This document shows positions 59,521 through 64,000 of a stretch of 64,000 nucleotides of DNA, in pieces. The DNA comes from Zanthoxylum bungeanum (Eukaryota > Streptophyta > Magnoliopsida > Sapindales > Rutaceae), in NCBI GenBank assembly GCA_019454045.1, contig SKCR01032773.1, forward strand, positions 239,911 through 303,910. Direction: 5' to 3'. A model generated the notes under the pieces. That model was not told the DNA's origin. It saw nothing but the letters and a program-made list of their open reading frames with translations, and ran no database searches. The position numbers and the translations under genes are program-made. Position 1 is the first letter of the stretch. The number at the start of each line of letters is the position of its first letter.

Positions 59521-61799
59521 TCAGTCATCTTGATTGTTATAGTCCAACTATCCAATCAACGATTTTGGGTACAATTAAATGTAATGATTACTATAGTCTA
59601 ACTATATAATCAACTACAATTGATTGGTTACATTCAAATGTATTGATTACTATAATCCAATTATATAACCAACTACAAATGAAGTAGTTTGAATACAGTC
59701 TAACTGTTAAATTAATACAACAATTGAATATTAGTCCAACTAATATATTTTAAAATTAATGATGAAAAAATAAAATGAGCGCGTATTGGCAAGTATTTAA
59801 ACGAAATTACAAATTTAATACTTGTCTCCCACTATTTTTCGGCGAGCCTCTAACCCTATGTGGAGTACTCGGGAAACCTAGTTTCCTAGTGGGCTAGGAT
59901 CCCGTTAAAAGATACACAACCTTGACTTTGGCCAACAAGTTGTATAAAAATTAACTAGGTAGATCTCTAAAATCAATTGGATCTCATCCAATTCCTAGAT
60001 CCAGTAGGTGGACCTCCAAGTCCGAAACATATATCCAATATATTTCCTAACTTTTTTCCTCTGAATCAACTAAGCCTTGGCTTTGGCTCAACAAGCTTAA
60101 TGAAACCAGTTAAGCGTGACCCATTGACAATGGGAAAGCTTCGTAATCGAGGTCGATGAACAAGAAGTGACCTTGACTTTGGCCAACAAATCACAACTTG
60201 CCCAAGACGTACGATATAGAACAAAGCCTTCGTGATTCAAACACATCCGCGATGGACAAAGGTCTTGACTTTGGCCAACAAACCAATGCCAATCTTGGAT
60301 CTTGAGAGAGAATCACTCAATGGAAGGAAAAACGCATAATATAAGATGAGGGTTTTTATCGCGTGTTGGCAACCAATTTATTATCTTTAATTAGGTCTCA
60401 TCATACACCCTTAAGCATGCATTCTAAAAACATAATAAGGTGCGAAATAAATTAATAATGATATGCGGATGGATATACAACAAATTGTTCCTAGAACAAA
60501 TCTCGCATTTTCCTCTCTCCCGCTAGCACTATTCATCCTTCTACCCAATTACATAATACTTCTAAAGAAACCTCATTTACATTGAGGGGAATTGGTGAGA
60601 AGAGAAATACAATGATATAATGAGATAATAGGCTGGACAAGCAGGTCCAATTTAATAAATTCTAAATTTATTACAACAATTTCCAAAATTGCCCTCACCC
60701 TTCTATTATCCATCCGATATACATTATCCATTCATACATCCAAGTATTCACACAAAGCATGTTATTCAATCAATCTAATCCAATTAATTAATCTTTGAAT
60801 TAATGACCATCCAATGTTCAAACAACAATTTGATTTACGCAAGTCCAACTCGTTTATTAATAAATACTCAAAGTAAGTATTCTTGAATTATATCGAACTA
60901 CAATTTTAAATCCAATTTAAATTGTATCCAATACTAATTCATATTTAATTCCAAATTAAATAATTACACTTATTTATGTGCCTTAAAGACTTGGATTCCA
61001 AATCCAATCTTAATGGGTCTCAAAGGCCCAATTAATATCCAATAGTATTTAATTAAAGTCCAATGGGCTTTCAATTAATTCTTTTGGCGTGGGTTTTGGC
61101 CATTATGGATCAAACCCAAAAGCCTTGGCCCATTTAGGAATCATCATATGCCATAAAATCAATTTAGGCCCATTAGGCCCAATTAAATTATTAAAGGCCC
61201 AATTAGTATATTTTAGACTTTATGGAAATGATTTAGGCTCAAATATAATCCAAGACTAAAATTTGGCCCAACTAAGCCCATTAGTCCAATTACAACAAAT
61301 TAAATTAATATATCATTCCAAATTACACATTAATTCAATTGAAGTGTAATTAACACAATTAATTAATTAATCCAATATTTCCAAAACACTAATTAATCTA
61401 ATTAATCATGCTTAACATTTTAATTTATGTCCAACACAAATTAAAGCACAATCAATTCATTCCAACATGCTTCATACTCACGGCAATACATGAAATAACA
61501 CTCAATTTTGATTTCAATCCAATTAAATCAACAATCAATATTCACTTCATGCTTTTAACATATCCAATTGGTAATTTGCAAAAAATCATCAGGAGTCCTC
61601 CTAGGGTAGTAATCTGCCAAGCATGGATTTTGGGGATTTTTTTTTATCTAATCAATTTATCACAAAATCAATGATGCACAAATCCAATTAAACATCATAC
61701 AAGCTCAACCAAATCATCAATTTTGCATTTTCATGCTCCAAGCAAAAATACCCAAATTAAAGTCTATAAACCCTATGATCCAAATCATACTTAGATCTC
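59521..61799 (-). other. Leader of element D with four GCCAAAG repeats
   Basis: Copies at about 59912, 60074, 60172 and 60264 match those of elements A and B in order and spacing. The rest is non-coding and AT-rich. Confidence 0.7.
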
Positions 61800-61812
61800 G
61801 CTCTGATACCAT
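61800..61812 (-). other. Primer binding site of element D
   Basis: gctctgataccat on +, the initiator-Met complement on the element strand, adjoins the LTR at 61813. Confidence 0.9.
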
Positions 61813-63913
61813 TGTTAGTGTCCTAGACATGCCACGAGATCTCTAAGCGTGATTAGTGTGTGAATAAATCGAGAAATTTGCGGAAAAAACTTACATTGAT
61901 CGGCTTTGACTTTCAAAACTTTTATGGATGTTGAAGCTTCCAAGCTCATGAGTGAGTATCCTTATCACCTTCACTTGACTCCCTTATGTGCTAGCAAGAA
62001 CAAAAATGGAACAAATTTTATCTCCCAAGGAGAAGTAAATTTGCCCAAGAGAGAGGGAAGCAATCGGCCAATTCCTCCAAAGAAAAACCAATTGCCTTTC
62101 TCGGCCAATCCAAACACAGAGGCCAATTCGGCCTTCTTCAAAAGAAGCCAAATGCTTCTCGCCTAAATGAATAAGCAAATTCAGTGGCCAATTTTGGCCT
62201 ACAGTAAAGAAACAAGCAAATTCTTTTTGTTTCTCTCGGCATTTTCAAAGAAAACAGAGAGCAAAAAATGCTTTCTTTCATTCGACCATCTAATTAAAAA
62301 GAAGCAAGCAACAATTGCTTTATTCTTTTCAGCCTATAAAAGAAGTCAAGGGCCCTACTTCAAAAGCAAAGGCAATGGCCACACGGCCATTAAATGAAAA
62401 AGAGATAAAAAAATGAATATTTTCTAAAAGATTCATTAAATTGTGTTATGTATTTTTGGTAGGTATGATGTGAATCAAATCCAATTCACTTTATTACCAA
62501 CCATTTATATCAATTGTTGACAATTGATGTAAGTCATGGGTCACACCCATTTAATTCAAAATTTGGTTGGCTTACACAACACAATTTGGGCCCGGTTCGT
62601 TTAATCCGACTAAATGAATTTTCCGGCGCGACGTAATTAAATCTAATTTAATTAAATAATTATGCATCGCAAAATTATTATTTAAAGTCGCTTACGAATT
62701 AATTCCAAATTAATCGCGTTCTCTCTTCTCGACGAATTTAATCACAGATAAATTCTCGACGCAATTAATCCCAGATTAATTCTTTCTCTGATAATTAATC
62801 CCAGATTAATTCTTGCTGTAATTAATCCCAGATTAATTTTCTCTCTCTTAATTAATCCCATATTAATATTGTTCGAGTCAAATATCATCGGTGAATCTTT
62901 GGGATGCGACCCAAGAGATCCCTGGATATGTTGGCAGTAAATACGATTATCTAACTATCCGAATACGTGCGTACCCAGTACCACGTCTTTACTGATTTAC
63001 AAGACATGGTTGGCTTCTAGCAAATCACCGTGCCTACCTGATTCTCCAGAAATATTCTGCTACAGAATACAAGATCTTTGTCGGGCGTAGTATACGTAGA
63101 ATCGCGTATTACGATCCAGTATCGGATGTCACATGCTAGGCCTGGGGCTGGAATTGTGTCTGCCTCGTACGAAGCATACATCAGATCAATAGCAACTAGT
63201 CTCTTTATGATCGGAAAGTCATGACCTAGTCATACTTCCCCAATGGCTATAGCACTTAGAGTATCAGTTCTGTATTCCTGCGTGATCATCATCTCCATAT
63301 GACTGAAGTGATACTTCCATCTTGACATCACACCCAATACACTACGATTCTCAGTATACCCAGAAGAGGCGTACACAGAACCTGTTAAAGCCCCGGACGA
63401 CCAAAACCAAAGTATACTGATTGTCGCAAGTATTAGCGATGAAAGTCTCAGGTTAAGAACAAATACACCTACCCTGATTCGGATTCCCATATACACATAG
63501 GCATACTACCAATGGGATTCCGATGGGTCTATCCAGAGCGAAGCTGTTTCCGTACCATCGATAAACAAAACCTTCTATTATACTTGCATGAGTATCCAAT
63601 ACCCAAATATATGAGAACTATGTTGTTACGCTTCCATAACACGCACAAGTGTAATACTACTCTATTCCGTATTATCGATGTCCAGTCTCGATAATACTAC
63701 GATTAAGGATATTTAATGATTAAACGTTTGTGGATTAATATTATCTCATATCTTATTAATCCGGAACTAATCATAATGACTTTTATCATTTATATATCCG
63801 AGTAATCCAATTACAAATGATAAAAGAGCAATTTCCTTTGTCATATAGTTAATTTGTACAACAACACCACGTTCTATACAAATAGTGATGCTATGGGTCA
63901 TAATTGTCCAACA
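61813..63913 (-). repeat. 5' LTR of element D
   Basis: 2101 bp with TGTTAG...CCAACA ends. It holds five hairpin boxes of the ttaatcccagattaa type at 62735-62870. Confidence 0.92.
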
Positions 63914-64000
63914 CAATGTCTTATCAAATAAACACCTACATGTTTATACGAGTCTCCTGAGACTCATGGTTCATTGGGATAAACCATCGAACCAAGTCAC
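63914..64000 (-). repeat. LTR of element C, continued
   Basis: It reads collinearly with the reverse complement of 35030-35120 of element H (aaataaacacctacatg, tatacgagtctcc, actcatggtt). The element runs off the window. Confidence 0.8.

Larger units (their letters stand above)
54298..63913 (-). mobile_element. Copia element D, full length (9.6 kb), coding-dead
   Basis: LTRs lie at 54298-56320 and 61813-63913, TGTTAG...CCAACA. The primer site is at 61800-61812 and the purine tract at 56321-56335. Flanks cagtg (54293-54297) and caatg (63914-63918) fit a 5-bp duplication with one change. Joining the flanks restores element C collinearity with element H, proving insertion into C. Coding regions are decayed. 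Confidence 0.92.

Overview
The window is nuclear DNA from a plant, most likely a eudicot. It holds one long host gene with many introns and GT-AG splice sites, an AT-AC U12-type intron, plant-type Ty1/copia and Ty3/gypsy LTR retrotransposons with initiator-Met tRNA primer sites, a CACTA transposon end, foldback MITEs and plant U-snRNA-type promoter boxes. No bacterial-style operons were seen.

Only one complete host gene is visible: vesicle-fusing ATPase (NSF) on the + strand, 12587-21511. It has 21 coding exons giving a 744-residue protein with both AAA+ modules intact. Its first coding intron is an 87-bp AT-AC intron with a U12 5' splice site.

Upstream (1-12.2 kb) is transposon-derived. A young, non-autonomous gypsy-type element (544-6028, 5-bp target duplication ATGGG) sits inside an older LTR-like sequence (1-543 plus 6034-8845). 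It carries an unexplained intact antisense ORF. Then come a CACTA terminus, a broken endogenous pararetrovirus reverse transcriptase fragment, a 340-bp tandem duplication and three foldback MITEs just 5' of NSF.

Downstream of NSF, 22.3-25.4 kb is a tandem array of about 36-bp units, each able to fold into a 9-bp stem. It is divided by three copies of a ~215-bp spacer. Every spacer carries an exact plant U-snRNA upstream sequence element (ATCCCACATCG), a TATA box exactly 33 bp further on, and an ATAC start-like site 27 bp after the TATA. I consider this the most unusual structure in the window.

From 25.5 kb to the end the sequence is layered retroelements. Related copia elements with ~2-kb LTRs lie on the minus strand: a deleted copy at 27.5-32.4 kb, and full-length but coding-decayed copies at 41888-51721 and 54298-63913. 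A second copia-like LTR family occurs as an inverted pair (34678-37152 on +; 52250-54297 plus 63914-64000 on -). A GGCCGGACAT-rich family with a degenerate plant retroelement ORF also occurs as an inverted pair (25.99-27.48 and 37.93-39.89 kb). A Tat/Athila-like gypsy element (LTR from ~40.7 kb, primer site at 51.73 kb, gag at 51.9 kb) was split by two later insertions, one of which was itself split by another. All pol genes seen are broken.
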